Below, one piece after another: positions 22,900-31,866 of a stretch of DNA of 64,000 bases. The stretch is from Candidatus Buchananbacteria bacterium CG10_big_fil_rev_8_21_14_0_10_33_19 (GTDB lineage Bacteria > Patescibacteria > ABY1 > 2-01-FULL-39-33), in contig PEZY01000012.1 in the NCBI GenBank assembly GCA_002773855.1, positions 345,671-409,670 of the forward strand, read 5' to 3'. Every line of letters starts with the position of its first letter. Positions within the stretch are counted from its first letter, which is position 1. Made by a program: the position numbers and the translations under genes. The notes beneath the pieces were generated by a model. That model made no database searches. It saw only the letters and a program-made list of their open reading frames with translations, and had not been told where the DNA came from.

Positions 22900-25080
22900 T
22901 TATAAAGTTAAAGGTTCTCCCCTACTATAATCATTTTCAAAACCATTTTGAATTTTAATAACCTCTGATTCCCAATTATTACCATACAATTCTAGTAATA
23001 CATCACTGGTGGCATAATTAATAACTGCTCCATCAGACACAATATAAATTCTAGGACTGTTATAAAATCTAATTAATTTACTATCTGGCTTCACGGTTAT
23101 ATGCTCTCCTTCTTCTAAAGCATCAAAATCCTCTTGAGATATAGTTTCTAAATTTTGATCAGCCCAAGTACCTGTATGCCAAGTCCAATAAGTTACACTA
23201 TTAGGATATAAATGTCTTTTGCCATCATCGGTAATATGATAAACGGCATCACTATCAGCGGTTTTAATTACTCGACCACTAGCATAGGAATAAATCTTTA
23301 CACCTAAAACCTGTGGGGCTGGAGCGGATCCTCCACCACCACCTCCGCCACCAGCACTAGCAACAATAATATTCCAAGTAGCCGTAGTTGGATTGGTACC
23401 TATATCTTGCCAATTACCAGCTAAATCCTGACCAATAACTTCTAAGGTGTGTGAACTAATAGATAAAGTAGTTAAAGTTATTGGTGTCGCAATAGCCGTC
23501 GCTCCACTCACGGCTCCACCGTCTAAGCGATATTTATAATTAAGAACATCAGTGCCAGCTACTGTAATACTAAAACTATTATCAGTGGTTTCGGCGGCTG
23601 GTGTATTGGATAAAGTAGATGTTGGAGCAACAGTATCAATTACTATGTAGCGACTACCAAAATAAACATCATCTGCGCTCAAAGTAGTTTGATGATTTCC
23701 AGCCTGATCATAAATATCGCCAGTGATACCCGATATATACAATCTGTCTGAATTATAACCATTAATAATAGAATACTCGCAGCTAGCCGTGGTAGCTGGT
23801 GCTGAGGTAATAGCCAAATTACAAGAACCAATGTCAAAACTAATAGTTGAAGTGGCAACTAATGAAACAGCTTCAGAAAATGTTACCGTAAAAATTGCCG
23901 AACCCACCCCATAACTACTATCCGCTGCCGGATCAGTTAATCTTACTGTTGAAATTAGCGGCAGAACACCATCAATAATAATATCAGAATTATCATCAAT
24001 GTTTTCGTCTCTAATCTTGTAATTTAATAATATATTAGTTGAAGCCACACTATAAATACTACCAGTAATACTACTCACACTTAAATCGGCTGTAGAATCA
24101 TTTGCTCCCACTACATAATTACAAGAACCAGTGGTTAATGGTGATGAAGTAGCTATTTGAAAAGCACAACTACCCGTAGCACTAGCATTGAGATTAATAG
24201 TAATATCACTACTAGAATAAACTGACTCGGAAAATGTTAAATGAATAGGTACAATATCACCAATTTTATAGCGACCATCACTAGCTGTACTAGTAGCCAC
24301 AATAAGTCTGGGACTATCAGTATTAATGTGAATGCCATTGGCTAAATTACTATTAATATAACCAAAGGTGTTGCCAGCTAAATCATATATATTACCAGTA
24401 ATACTACTGACACTTAAATTACTAGCATCATCGTTTGCCCCCACTATATAATTACAAGAACCAGTAGTTGATGGTGATGATGTAGCTATCTGAAAAGCAC
24501 AACTAGCTGTGGAACTAGCATTAAGATTAATAGTAATTTCACCGCCAGCATAGACTGATTCTGAAAATTTAACATTAATAGGAATAATATCACCAGCATC
24601 ATAATAATCATTTATAACTGTGGTAGTTATAGTGGCATTAGGATTGCTAGTATCTACAATAATATTTTTTAACGACGACATATAAACAGCCGGGACAAAC
24701 GATGTCATAGCATTGCCAGTCTCATCATATATATCACCAGTAAGATAACGCAAATCCAAATCATTAGAACTATCACCATTACTAACCGTATAAATACACG
24801 ATGCGGTGGAACTAGCCGATGATTGATCAATGGAAAAATAACAACGAGTCAGCAAGCCTGATGTTAAAACTATAGTAGAAGTTCCTACCGTATAAACTGG
24901 CTCAGAAAAATTAACTCTAATTGTTATCTCATCTCCAGCTATGTAATAACCATCCGGACTATCACTAGTAATTTGAGTGATAGTGGGAGCTACTGTATCA
25001 ACAGCTTCAACCGATTGACCTAGACCAAAAATTGCTAAAATAGCAACCACCATTATAAGTGGGTTTCTTACCGCTTTCAT
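22900..25080 (-). CDS. Secreted Ig-like repeat surface protein
   Basis: The 726-residue protein starts with a signal peptide (MKAVRNPLIMVVAILAIFG). Four or five repeats of about 90-100 residues follow, each with an acidic-aromatic DG.Y..GD.I.I.V.FSE.V pattern and ending near ITG.IYD.AGN, typical of bacterial Ig-like (invasin or cadherin type) modules. A Gly-rich hinge leads to a C-terminal module of about 125 residues (VYHITDDGKRHLYPNS...TWHTGTWAD...). The same module ends the GH9 protein at 31867. There is no LPXTG or membrane anchor, so this module may attach to the surface. Confidence 0.8.
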   Translation of the reverse strand: MKAVRNPLIMVVAILAIFGLGQSVEAVDTVAPTITQITSDSPDGYYIAGDEITIRVNFSEPVYTVGTSTIVLTSGLLTRCYFSIDQSSASSTASCIYTVSNGDSSNDLDLRYLTGDIYDETGNAMTSFVPAVYMSSLKNIIVDTSNPNATITTTVINDYYDAGDIIPINVKFSESVYAGGEITINLNASSTASCAFQIATSSPSTTGSCNYIVGANDDASNLSVSSITGNIYDLAGNTFGYINSNLANGIHINTDSPRLIVATSTASDGRYKIGDIVPIHLTFSESVYSSSDITINLNASATGSCAFQIATSSPLTTGSCNYVVGANDSTADLSVSSITGSIYSVASTNILLNYKIRDENIDDNSDIIIDGVLPLISTVRLTDPAADSSYGVGSAIFTVTFSEAVSLVATSTISFDIGSCNLAITSAPATTASCEYSIINGYNSDRLYISGITGDIYDQAGNHQTTLSADDVYFGSRYIVIDTVAPTSTLSNTPAAETTDNSFSITVAGTDVLNYKYRLDGGAVSGATAIATPITLTTLSISSHTLEVIGQDLAGNWQDIGTNPTTATWNIIVASAGGGGGGGGSAPAPQVLGVKIYSYASGRVIKTADSDAVYHITDDGKRHLYPNSVTYWTWHTGTWADQNLETISQEDFDALEEGEHITVKPDSKLIRFYNSPRIYIVSDGAVINYATSDVLLELYGNNWESEVIKIQNGFENDYSRGEPLTL

Positions 25081-25089
25081 ACTTTAAGA

Positions 25090-26874
25090 CTAAATAATTA
25101 TTAAAATAATCAAAAGACTAATAAACACCAAACTAGATATTATCATCTTAAGATTTTGTTTTTTAAATTGAATAAATATATTAATCAAGAGCGTTGCAAC
25201 AATCAAACCTAACATTATTTTATAAATAGTCGCTGAAATCGAGAATAACCAATTAACATTGCCAGATTTACTATCTTTAGCAAAAAAATACTGTTGGGTT
25301 AAAGAAGCTTTAACTGGTTTAATGCCATCCCATGATACGTCGGTTGTTACTGAATTGCCAGCGTAGTCGGTCGCTGTAACACTAGGCAAAACCACTGGAT
25401 TAAATAACTGTTCATTTTCTTGATTAAATATAATAGTGCTGCCAGTCCATTTGGTTGGCAAGCTAATATCTGGCTGAAGATCTATTTTATAATTACCAAA
25501 TGAAACACTAGCGTTTTTAGTATCACTATCTAAGAAAACTTCAGCTCTAACTATTTTTTGCTCTTTGTCGTTAGCCTCTAGGACAAATAGTTTACTGGCT
25601 TCAATATTAATAGCTGGTGGAATTTGATCCAATGACACCCTATAAACATCTGAAGACAACGTTTTTGAACCATTACTAGCTTCAAATCTTAAATTATTTT
25701 CACCTTCACTCAAAGACAAGCTAAATTCAAAATTACCGTCTTTAGAATTAGTTAACTCTAAATATTTTACATCATTTAAATAGACATTTAGTGTCTTAGC
25801 CGATACAGCTAGAACACTAAAATAAGTGGGATTTTCATTAACCACTGAATCATTTTTAGGATAAGACAAGATCGGCACAGACAAAGAAGATGCAATAATC
25901 TTTTCACCAAAAACTTTTTGACTGGAATCACTAACAACAGTATTTTCATTTGGTTCTCGTGTTACTATATTAGCTACCGGAATATCATTAACAGACCCAA
26001 AAAACTGAGCTACTAGCGTCGTATCATAACCATTAAACTTACCACTTACCACTCCCACACCAATTTCAGTAAAATCTGGATCAATTATATTAGCATAATG
26101 AGTCTTACTCTGAACCCAAGCATTAACCACGTCAGCCGCATCAACAAAACCCATGGCTAAATTTTCACCAGCCGTGCTATAAGTATAATTATTTTTCCGT
26201 AACCAATAACCTAACCCCTTCTTTTTTGGACTAACATGAGCAAAATACTGTTCAGTTAACATATCCTGAGCTTTTTCATAAGCGCCTTTATTTAGAACAT
26301 CATTTTTGATCAATAAGTTTAAACCCAAACTACTTCTAATTTCATTGGTTAAATTTATAATTTTCTCCGCTTGCTTTTTAGAAACATCTGGCGTCACCCA
26401 AGCACTTAACGGTAAACTAACTACAAATATTACAATTAATAGTTTAATAGCAATAGCCGATACTCCATAAGCAAATAAACTATTGGTTTTTAAAATTTTT
26501 GGTGAAAACTGATTACCTGAATAAGAAAAAAATAAATCCTTCAAATAACCACCACCTCTAGGATTTTTACCTTGTTTAATAGCCTCACCATCTGGCACAC
26601 CATCACCATCAGAGTCAGGATTATTAGGATCGGTTTGATAAATTTTTATTTCTTCGTAATCAGAAATACCATCACCATCCGAGTCGGGGTTATTGGATTT
26701 AGTGCCATAAAGCTTTTCTTGATAATCACTTAGACCATCACCGTCGGTATCAGCCATTATTCGAATTCTGTCTGATAATTCTTTTACTTTTAGTTCTAAT
26801 TTTTTAGACTTTAAATCAATATCACTTTTAGGTGTGACAATTATTTTTTTTCTACTTTTAATAGTCTTTTTCAT
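25090..26874 (-). CDS. Membrane-anchored CAP (SCP/PR1) domain protein with calcium-binding repeats
   Basis: The protein has 594 residues. Residues 35-100 hold three thrombospondin type 3-like units (DTDGDGLSDYQE, DSDGDGISDYEE, DSDGDGVPDGE) that bind calcium. Then come a membrane helix near 132-155, a CAP domain with AHVSPKKKGLGYWL and AGENLAMGF, an Ig-like region, and a last membrane helix near residue 545 or later. The calcium repeats appear to lie on the opposite side of the membrane from the CAP domain unless topology is unusual. CAP proteins occur in secreted virulence and cell-wall contexts; the function is open. Confidence 0.8.
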   Translation of the reverse strand: MKKTIKSRKKIIVTPKSDIDLKSKKLELKVKELSDRIRIMADTDGDGLSDYQEKLYGTKSNNPDSDGDGISDYEEIKIYQTDPNNPDSDGDGVPDGEAIKQGKNPRGGGYLKDLFFSYSGNQFSPKILKTNSLFAYGVSAIAIKLLIVIFVVSLPLSAWVTPDVSKKQAEKIINLTNEIRSSLGLNLLIKNDVLNKGAYEKAQDMLTEQYFAHVSPKKKGLGYWLRKNNYTYSTAGENLAMGFVDAADVVNAWVQSKTHYANIIDPDFTEIGVGVVSGKFNGYDTTLVAQFFGSVNDIPVANIVTREPNENTVVSDSSQKVFGEKIIASSLSVPILSYPKNDSVVNENPTYFSVLAVSAKTLNVYLNDVKYLELTNSKDGNFEFSLSLSEGENNLRFEASNGSKTLSSDVYRVSLDQIPPAINIEASKLFVLEANDKEQKIVRAEVFLDSDTKNASVSFGNYKIDLQPDISLPTKWTGSTIIFNQENEQLFNPVVLPSVTATDYAGNSVTTDVSWDGIKPVKASLTQQYFFAKDSKSGNVNWLFSISATIYKIMLGLIVATLLINIFIQFKKQNLKMIISSLVFISLLIILIII

Positions 26875-26909
26875 GATTAGGCCTGTTGAGTAATCATTTT
26901 CGTAGCGAA

Positions 26910-26966
26910 ATTTTCATATTTTGAGATAAATTTTTGGAAATTTAACCGAAATATGAAAATTATAGT
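26910..26966 (-). promoter_or_regulatory. -10 box and leader hairpin of the CAP-domain gene
   Basis: TATAAT at 26961-26966 (minus strand) is followed at once by a 12-bp perfect inverted repeat, ATTTTCATATTT (26949-26960 and 26910-26921), and a smaller TTTCG/CGAAA hairpin, all in an approximately 85-nt leader. The -35 box is weak. Such a 5'-terminal hairpin could stabilise the mRNA. Confidence 0.5.
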
Positions 26967-27023
26967 AGCAAATTATTGTTTAATAGACCCCTGTATTATC
27001 TCATAAATATTACTCCAAATCAA

Positions 27024-27063
27024 GAAAAAAATAAAAGCAATACTGTAGTTTAGTATTGCTTTT
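27024..27063 (-). terminator. Terminator of purF
   Basis: AAAAGCAATAC/GTATTGCTTTT around a 9-nt loop, with a T-run on the minus strand, lies immediately after the purF stop codon. Confidence 0.8.
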
Positions 27064-27066
27064 GAA

Positions 27067-28419
27067 TTAAATTGGATAATCACCGGTCATACAAGCAAAA
27101 CAATAATCATCTGGATTATCGACTAAGCTTTTCAAATCTTCAACTGATAAAAATTCCAAAGAATCAGCACCGCATTCTTGTCTAATTTCTTCTTTAGAAT
27201 GATTGGCTGCTATTAATTCACTTTTATTAGGTGTGTCTATACCATAATAACATGGTGAAATTATCATTGGAGAAACAATGCGTAAATTAATACTTTTAGC
27301 GCCAGCAAATCTAATTAAACCCACTAAACCACGCATAGTTGTTAATCTAACGATCGAATCATCCACTACCACCACATCCTTACCTTCAACTAATCGACGA
27401 ATAATGATAAATTTTTTGCGGACTGCCAAGTCTCTAAGATATTGAAATGGTAAAATAAATGTCCTACCAATATAATGATGCCGAGCAATGGCCCTGACAG
27501 AGCTAATCCCCATTTCATTAGCATAGCCCTCTGCGTGATAAACTGCCGAATCAGGCACACCAACAACACAATTAGTATTAGTTGGGCAAACTTGGCAAAG
27601 TTTTTTACCAGCTCGCAAATGAAAATCTACTACCGCTTCATCAAAAACCACACTACCAGGATGAGAATAATATATTTTTTCAAAAATACATTGTGCTTTT
27701 TTATGGTTAGTTGGACTAATATAAATAGAATTTTCGTCAAAAAAATATGACTTAGATTCATTTTTACTGACAATTAATATCTCGCCTGGCTGAACACTTC
27801 TTTTAGTGTTAACGCCCAAGCTTTCAAATGAAACTGTTTCTGACGAAAAGTAAAGACTATCGCCAAATTCACCTATCGATAAAGGGCGATTTCCCCATGG
27901 ATCACGTATAGCAATAACTGTATCATCAAACAAAATTAACAGCGAATAACTGCCTCGTAAAAATTTAACCGAGTCATAAATCCTATCAACCAAACTCTCA
28001 GCCAATGACTCACAAAATAATCGTAAAATTATTTCAGTATCTATTTTTGTTTTTAGTCTTTCAGGGTGTTTTAATTTAGTTATTAATTCTGAGTAATTAA
28101 CCAAATTACCATTATGAGCAATGGCTACTTCCCGATTATTAAAAACTCCTAAAATCGGTTGGGCATTATCTGCCTTAGGATTGTCTTCAACTGTTGAATA
28201 GCGAATATGACCAATGGCACATTTACCATGAAGCTTATCCAAGGTATCTTGATCAAAAACTTCTTGAACAATACCCTTGGCCTTATGACAAAAAATATTT
28301 GAACCGTCACTAGAGGCTATGCCAGCATACTCTTTGGCTCGATGCTGGATAGCATGACCCATAACATAGCAGATTTCTGCTGCTTTACGACAATTAAAGG
28401 CACCGAAGACTCCACACAC
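27067..28419 (-). CDS. purF: Amidophosphoribosyltransferase
   Basis: The protein has 450 residues. It begins MCGVFG, so Cys2 is the N-terminal nucleophile without a propeptide. The glutaminase domain has GHIRYSTVE and AHNGNLVN; the PRPP motif reads VVVVDDSIVRLTTMRG, with Leu in place of the usual Gly after Arg. Four Cys at the positions of the Bacillus-type 4Fe-4S cluster (CIFE, SPCYYG, CFACMTG) are kept. It would catalyse the first step of purine synthesis, but no other pur gene is nearby. A good AAGGAGAAGG site precedes the start. Confidence 0.93.
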   Translation of the reverse strand: MCGVFGAFNCRKAAEICYVMGHAIQHRAKEYAGIASSDGSNIFCHKAKGIVQEVFDQDTLDKLHGKCAIGHIRYSTVEDNPKADNAQPILGVFNNREVAIAHNGNLVNYSELITKLKHPERLKTKIDTEIILRLFCESLAESLVDRIYDSVKFLRGSYSLLILFDDTVIAIRDPWGNRPLSIGEFGDSLYFSSETVSFESLGVNTKRSVQPGEILIVSKNESKSYFFDENSIYISPTNHKKAQCIFEKIYYSHPGSVVFDEAVVDFHLRAGKKLCQVCPTNTNCVVGVPDSAVYHAEGYANEMGISSVRAIARHHYIGRTFILPFQYLRDLAVRKKFIIIRRLVEGKDVVVVDDSIVRLTTMRGLVGLIRFAGAKSINLRIVSPMIISPCYYGIDTPNKSELIAANHSKEEIRQECGADSLEFLSVEDLKSLVDNPDDYCFACMTGDYPI

Positions 28420-28447
28420 ATCCTTCTCCTTTGTTGTTAAGGTACAA

Positions 28448-28481
28448 AAATAAAATTCGCTCCAACTAGTGGAACGAATTT
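28448..28481 (-). terminator. Terminator of rplU
   Basis: AAATTCG/CGAATTT with an inner TCCA/TGGA pairing is followed by a T-rich stretch, 7 nt after the rplU stop codon. Confidence 0.75.
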
Positions 28482-28487
28482 ATTATT

Positions 28488-28790
28488 TTAAATTTTGTTT
28501 ATTTCTACTTCTACAAACTCTTGACGATGTCCGAATTTCTTAGCTTGTCTGGTTTTTGGCTTATACTTAACACCAGTTACTTTTCTAGCCTTGCCAAAAG
28601 CCAAAACTTTACCTTCAACCTTAGACTTAAGTAGAGGTGCTCCAAGATCCATTTTATCACCATCAACCAGTAATAAAGTATCAAATTCTACCTTATCACC
28701 AGTTTCTACCTTAAGCTTTTCAATTTTTATTTTATCTTTTTCTTTGACAACGTATTGTTTGCCACCAGTTTTAATAACTGCAATTTTCAT
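28488..28790 (-). CDS. rplU: 50S ribosomal protein bL21
   Basis: The protein has 100 residues. MKIAVIKTGGKQYVVKEKDKI and the C-terminal KVTGVKYKPKTRQAKKFGHRQ are classic bL21. A terminator follows directly, so rpmA (bL27), its usual neighbour, is not in this operon and is not elsewhere in the window. Confidence 0.97.
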   Translation of the reverse strand: MKIAVIKTGGKQYVVKEKDKIKIEKLKVETGDKVEFDTLLLVDGDKMDLGAPLLKSKVEGKVLAFGKARKVTGVKYKPKTRQAKKFGHRQEFVEVEINKI

Positions 28791-28863
28791 AATGTTTATT
28801 ACAAAAGTGATTTATACAACGATTACATATTACACTTTTTAGATTTATTTGTCAAATAATATC

Positions 28864-29349
28864 CTAAAGACTAATTTTAACAATATCCCCTATTCTGAGG
28901 CTATATTTATCCACAAAGCCTGAATTTACCTCTAAAACATAGTTAACAAAAGACTTTGGTCTATAAATTGGTAAATTAAGATTATCCCGCTGAGGCTCTA
29001 AATTCCTCTCATAACCAATCACCATATCGTCTTTTATCCAAATAATATCAATGGGGATAATCATATTTTTCATCCAAAAATTTGGCAATATATAGTCATC
29101 ATAAACAAATAACATACCATTATTTGATGGCATTTTTTTAACATAACCCAAGCCTAATTGCTGTTCTGATGGAGTTTTAGCTAATCTTAATTTTATTTGT
29201 TGACCGGCAATATCGATAGTTTGCAAATTTGCTAGTGCCTGTTTGTTTTTAACAATTATTGCCAACGATACAAACAAAAGAATAGTAACAACAAAAACTA
29301 TACTTAGTAGTCTAAAATTAACTTTTATTTTTTTGGGTTGACTTTCCAT
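28864..29349 (-). CDS. DUF192 family exported protein
   Basis: The protein has 161 residues, with an N-terminal membrane helix (13-35). The DUF192 domain follows, with LGLGYVKKMPSNNGMLFVYD, FWMKNMIIPIDIIWI and YVLEVNSGFVDKYSLRIGD. The function is unknown. The start overlaps the end of the upstream glycosyltransferase gene by 32 nt. Confidence 0.88.
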   Translation of the reverse strand: MESQPKKIKVNFRLLSIVFVVTILLFVSLAIIVKNKQALANLQTIDIAGQQIKLRLAKTPSEQQLGLGYVKKMPSNNGMLFVYDDYILPNFWMKNMIIPIDIIWIKDDMVIGYERNLEPQRDNLNLPIYRPKSFVNYVLEVNSGFVDKYSLRIGDIVKISL

Positions 29350-30382
29350 AGATTACTAAAATAATTAAACACATAAAAACAACTAAAACCCCTAAGCTAA
29401 ATAATTTTCCCAGACTATTGCTTAATATGCCAAGTAGACCAAAAGTAATTGCTATTAAATATAGTAGTAATACTGCCTCTCTTTGACCAAAACCCACATC
29501 TAATAATTGAAAATGTAAATGTTTTCTATCAGCATGAGAAAATGGCGATTCGCCTCTTAAGAATCTTCTAATAATGACAATTAAAACGTCTAAAGCCGGA
29601 ATACCAATCACCAATAGAGTGGTAGCAATTTTAGAACCAGAGATTATAGATAATACACCCAACATAAAACCCATAAAAATGCTGCCACCCTCACCTAAAA
29701 ATATCTTAGCTGGATAAAAATTAAAAACCAAAAACCCAATTGAAGCCCCAAATAAAACTAGAGCCCAAACACTAGTAGCTGACATATAAACATCCCAACT
29801 TAAACTAAGGATAAAAATCATAAAAGCCGCCACACTAGTAATGCCAGTAACTAGTCCATCCAAACCATCCAATAGTTTAGTAGTATACATTAAGCCCATT
29901 AGCCAAATAAAGGAAACCAAAGTACCTAATATTGGTGTTAAATAAACAATAGCATTGGTAGGGCCGCCAATAGGATTAGTGATATAAGTAATTTTAATAC
30001 CAACTAATAAAACCACTGTCGCCGCTAAGAGTGGCCAAATTATTTGTTGCCATGGTTTTAAATTATATTTATCATCTAATGTTCCACCAATCATAATTAA
30101 CAAACCACCAATAAAAACCGCTAATATAAAATTAGCGCCAACACCAGAAAAATCAGCTAAGTTAAATAATTTAAAAATAAAAACCGAAATAAAAATGGCT
30201 AAAAAAATAGCCCAGCCACCTAGCAACGGTACGGGGTTTTTGTGGATTTTTCTATCAGCTGAGTTTGGTTTGTCTAATATATTAAAATAATGAGAAATTT
30301 TAATAACTAGTGGGGTAACCAAAAATGATATTAATAAGCCAATAGATACAGCTAAAAAATAAGCATAATTTATATTTATCAT
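29318..30382 (-). CDS. Polyprenyl-phosphate GlcNAc-1-phosphate transferase (WecA/TagO-like)
   Basis: The protein has 354 residues and about ten membrane helices. Signatures of the MraY/WecA superfamily are present: GGWAIFLA, DDKYNLKPWQQ, LLDGLDGLVTGI, FNFYPAKIFLGEGGS and the cytoplasmic HADRKHLHFQLLD motif with HLHFQ. It fits the WecA/TagO branch better than MraY. It would start a lipid-linked surface glycan. TATAAT lies exactly 6 nt before the ATG (30389-30394), so the mRNA is probably leaderless. Confidence 0.88.
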   Translation of the reverse strand: MININYAYFLAVSIGLLISFLVTPLVIKISHYFNILDKPNSADRKIHKNPVPLLGGWAIFLAIFISVFIFKLFNLADFSGVGANFILAVFIGGLLIMIGGTLDDKYNLKPWQQIIWPLLAATVVLLVGIKITYITNPIGGPTNAIVYLTPILGTLVSFIWLMGLMYTTKLLDGLDGLVTGITSVAAFMIFILSLSWDVYMSATSVWALVLFGASIGFLVFNFYPAKIFLGEGGSIFMGFMLGVLSIISGSKIATTLLVIGIPALDVLIVIIRRFLRGESPFSHADRKHLHFQLLDVGFGQREAVLLLYLIAITFGLLGILSNSLGKLFSLGVLVVFMCLIILVIYGKSTQKNKS

Positions 30383-30411
30383 GAAATAATTATAGCAAAA
30401 TAATTGATATT

Positions 30412-30437
30412 AAAAAATCCCAGAAATTAAACTGGGA
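30412..30437 (-). terminator. Terminator of the small ORF at 30442
   Basis: TCCCAG/CTGGGA with an 8-nt loop and six T on the minus strand. Confidence 0.8.
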
Positions 30438-30441
30438 TAAA

Positions 30442-30696
30442 TTACCTAGTAACATCTAATAAGCCGCGGGAATTATAGATACCTATAACCGGTTGAACTA
30501 TTTCCCATTCTTGACGGCTCTTAGCTTTTTCTGAAGCAACCAGAGCTGCTTTAGATATGGTTACATTTACTCCCAGGTAATTTGATACTAATCCATTAGA
30601 CTCTGCCTGTAACATCAAAGCTAGCCCCTGATGCGATCCTGAATGTGATAAACGGTAACTTTCACCAATAGTCGTTGGCAAAGCATGTCCAAGCAT
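30442..30696 (-). CDS. Hypothetical protein, 84 aa
   Basis: I place the start at 30696 because TTGGAG lies 7 nt upstream; a longer frame opens at 30741 but has no such site and would begin inside the leader. The protein is soluble and mildly polar, with SHSGSHQGLALMLQAESNGL and a helical middle. No family is recognised. A full promoter (30732-30760) and its own terminator support a real gene. Confidence 0.6.
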   Translation of the reverse strand: MLGHALPTTIGESYRLSHSGSHQGLALMLQAESNGLVSNYLGVNVTISKAALVASEKAKSRQEWEIVQPVIGIYNSRGLLDVTR

Positions 30697-30731
30697 TTTA
30701 CTATCTCCAAGGTTAAAAGACCTAACACTAA

Positions 30732-30760
30732 ACCATAGCAAAAAATTTAGACCTTGTCAA
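30732..30760 (-). promoter_or_regulatory. Promoter of the 84-aa ORF
   Basis: TTGACA at 30755-30760, a 17-nt spacer and TATGGT at 30732-30737 on the minus strand. Confidence 0.7.
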
Positions 30761-30773
30761 TAATAATTTAAAA

Positions 30774-31856
30774 TTAAAATTTACCTTTTTTAATTTCTAT
30801 TCGCAAATCACTCATCATCGAAAGATAAAACTCTAAATTATTTAAAGTCGCTAGTCGCATACCCAGTGGTTCATTGGTTTTAAATAATTGATATAAATAA
30901 GCTCGACTGTATTGTTTTAAATTAGTTTTATTAATTGAAGATTTATCATTTTTAAACTTAGCGTTAGCAATATTAATAGTTTCATAAAAACCAGCACCAA
31001 AGCCTGATTTTTTTCTAATATACAACCTGCCGTGTCTCGCTTCTCGAGTCGGAATAACACAATCAAACATATCTACTCCCCGCTTAACCGCTGCGACAAT
31101 ATTGTCTGGCGTGCCTACGCCCATTAAGTATCTGGGTTTATCTTCTGGCATTTGATTTACTAAATAATCTAACACCGAATACATTTCTTGATTACTTTCA
31201 CCCACGGCCAAACCACCAATAGCATAACCATCAAAGTCCAACTTCACTAAGTCCTTTAAACTTCTTTCTCTTAAATCTTGATGTAATCCGCCCTGAACAA
31301 TACCAAACATTAATTGTTTAGAGTTGAGCGTTTTTTTATACTTCTTCGCTTCTTTGGCCCAAGCGGTAGTTAAATCAACCGCTTCTCTAATTTTTGCCTT
31401 AGAGTCTTTGGAACTAGGACATACATCTAAAATCATCGCAATGTCCGAACCAATAATTTTTTGGATTTCTAAAACTTTTTTCGGTGTTAAGGTGTGCCGA
31501 CTACCATCAATATGTGAATTAAATTCTACACCATGTGGCATTATTTTTCTAATCTTAGACAGAGAGAAAACTTGAAAACCACCACTGTCAGTTAGAATTG
31601 GCCCAGACCAATTCATCATTTTATGTAGTCCACCTTGTTTTTTTAGAACATCTAAACCAGGCTGAAGATATAAATGATAAGTATTCGAAAGTATAATCTG
31701 AGCACCTAGTGATTTAACCTCACCCGTAGTCAGATGTTTGACCGCTGCTTTGGTAGCGATTGGCATAAAAAATGGTGTCCCAATAAAACCATGAGCGGTT
31801 TTTAATTTACCAAGTCTAGCTTTAGTCTTTTTAGATTCTTTTAAGATTTCATACAT
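30774..31856 (-). CDS. tgt: tRNA-guanine transglycosylase lacking the zinc site
   Basis: The 360-residue enzyme would exchange guanine 34 for a queuosine precursor in tRNA. The catalytic regions are kept: DSGGFQVFSL, GGLAVGESNQEM, GVDMFDCVIPTREARHG with the nucleophile Asp. The C-terminal zinc-binding site is not: the normal CxCxxC before YSRAYL is replaced by KTNLKQ, and the fourth ligand His (normally in TIHNL) is Asn in TLNNL. The segment is also about two residues shorter. The rest of the C-terminal fold appears intact. Confidence 0.93.
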   Translation of the reverse strand: MYEILKESKKTKARLGKLKTAHGFIGTPFFMPIATKAAVKHLTTGEVKSLGAQIILSNTYHLYLQPGLDVLKKQGGLHKMMNWSGPILTDSGGFQVFSLSKIRKIMPHGVEFNSHIDGSRHTLTPKKVLEIQKIIGSDIAMILDVCPSSKDSKAKIREAVDLTTAWAKEAKKYKKTLNSKQLMFGIVQGGLHQDLRERSLKDLVKLDFDGYAIGGLAVGESNQEMYSVLDYLVNQMPEDKPRYLMGVGTPDNIVAAVKRGVDMFDCVIPTREARHGRLYIRKKSGFGAGFYETINIANAKFKNDKSSINKTNLKQYSRAYLYQLFKTNEPLGMRLATLNNLEFYLSMMSDLRIEIKKGKF

Positions 31857-31866
31857 AATTTAACAA

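Noticed and set aside
22900..25080. Tandem repeats as a CRISPR array
   Set aside because: The repetition is at protein level (Ig-like modules of 90-100 codons) with diverged DNA, not short identical repeats with spacers; no CRISPR array or cas gene was seen in the window.
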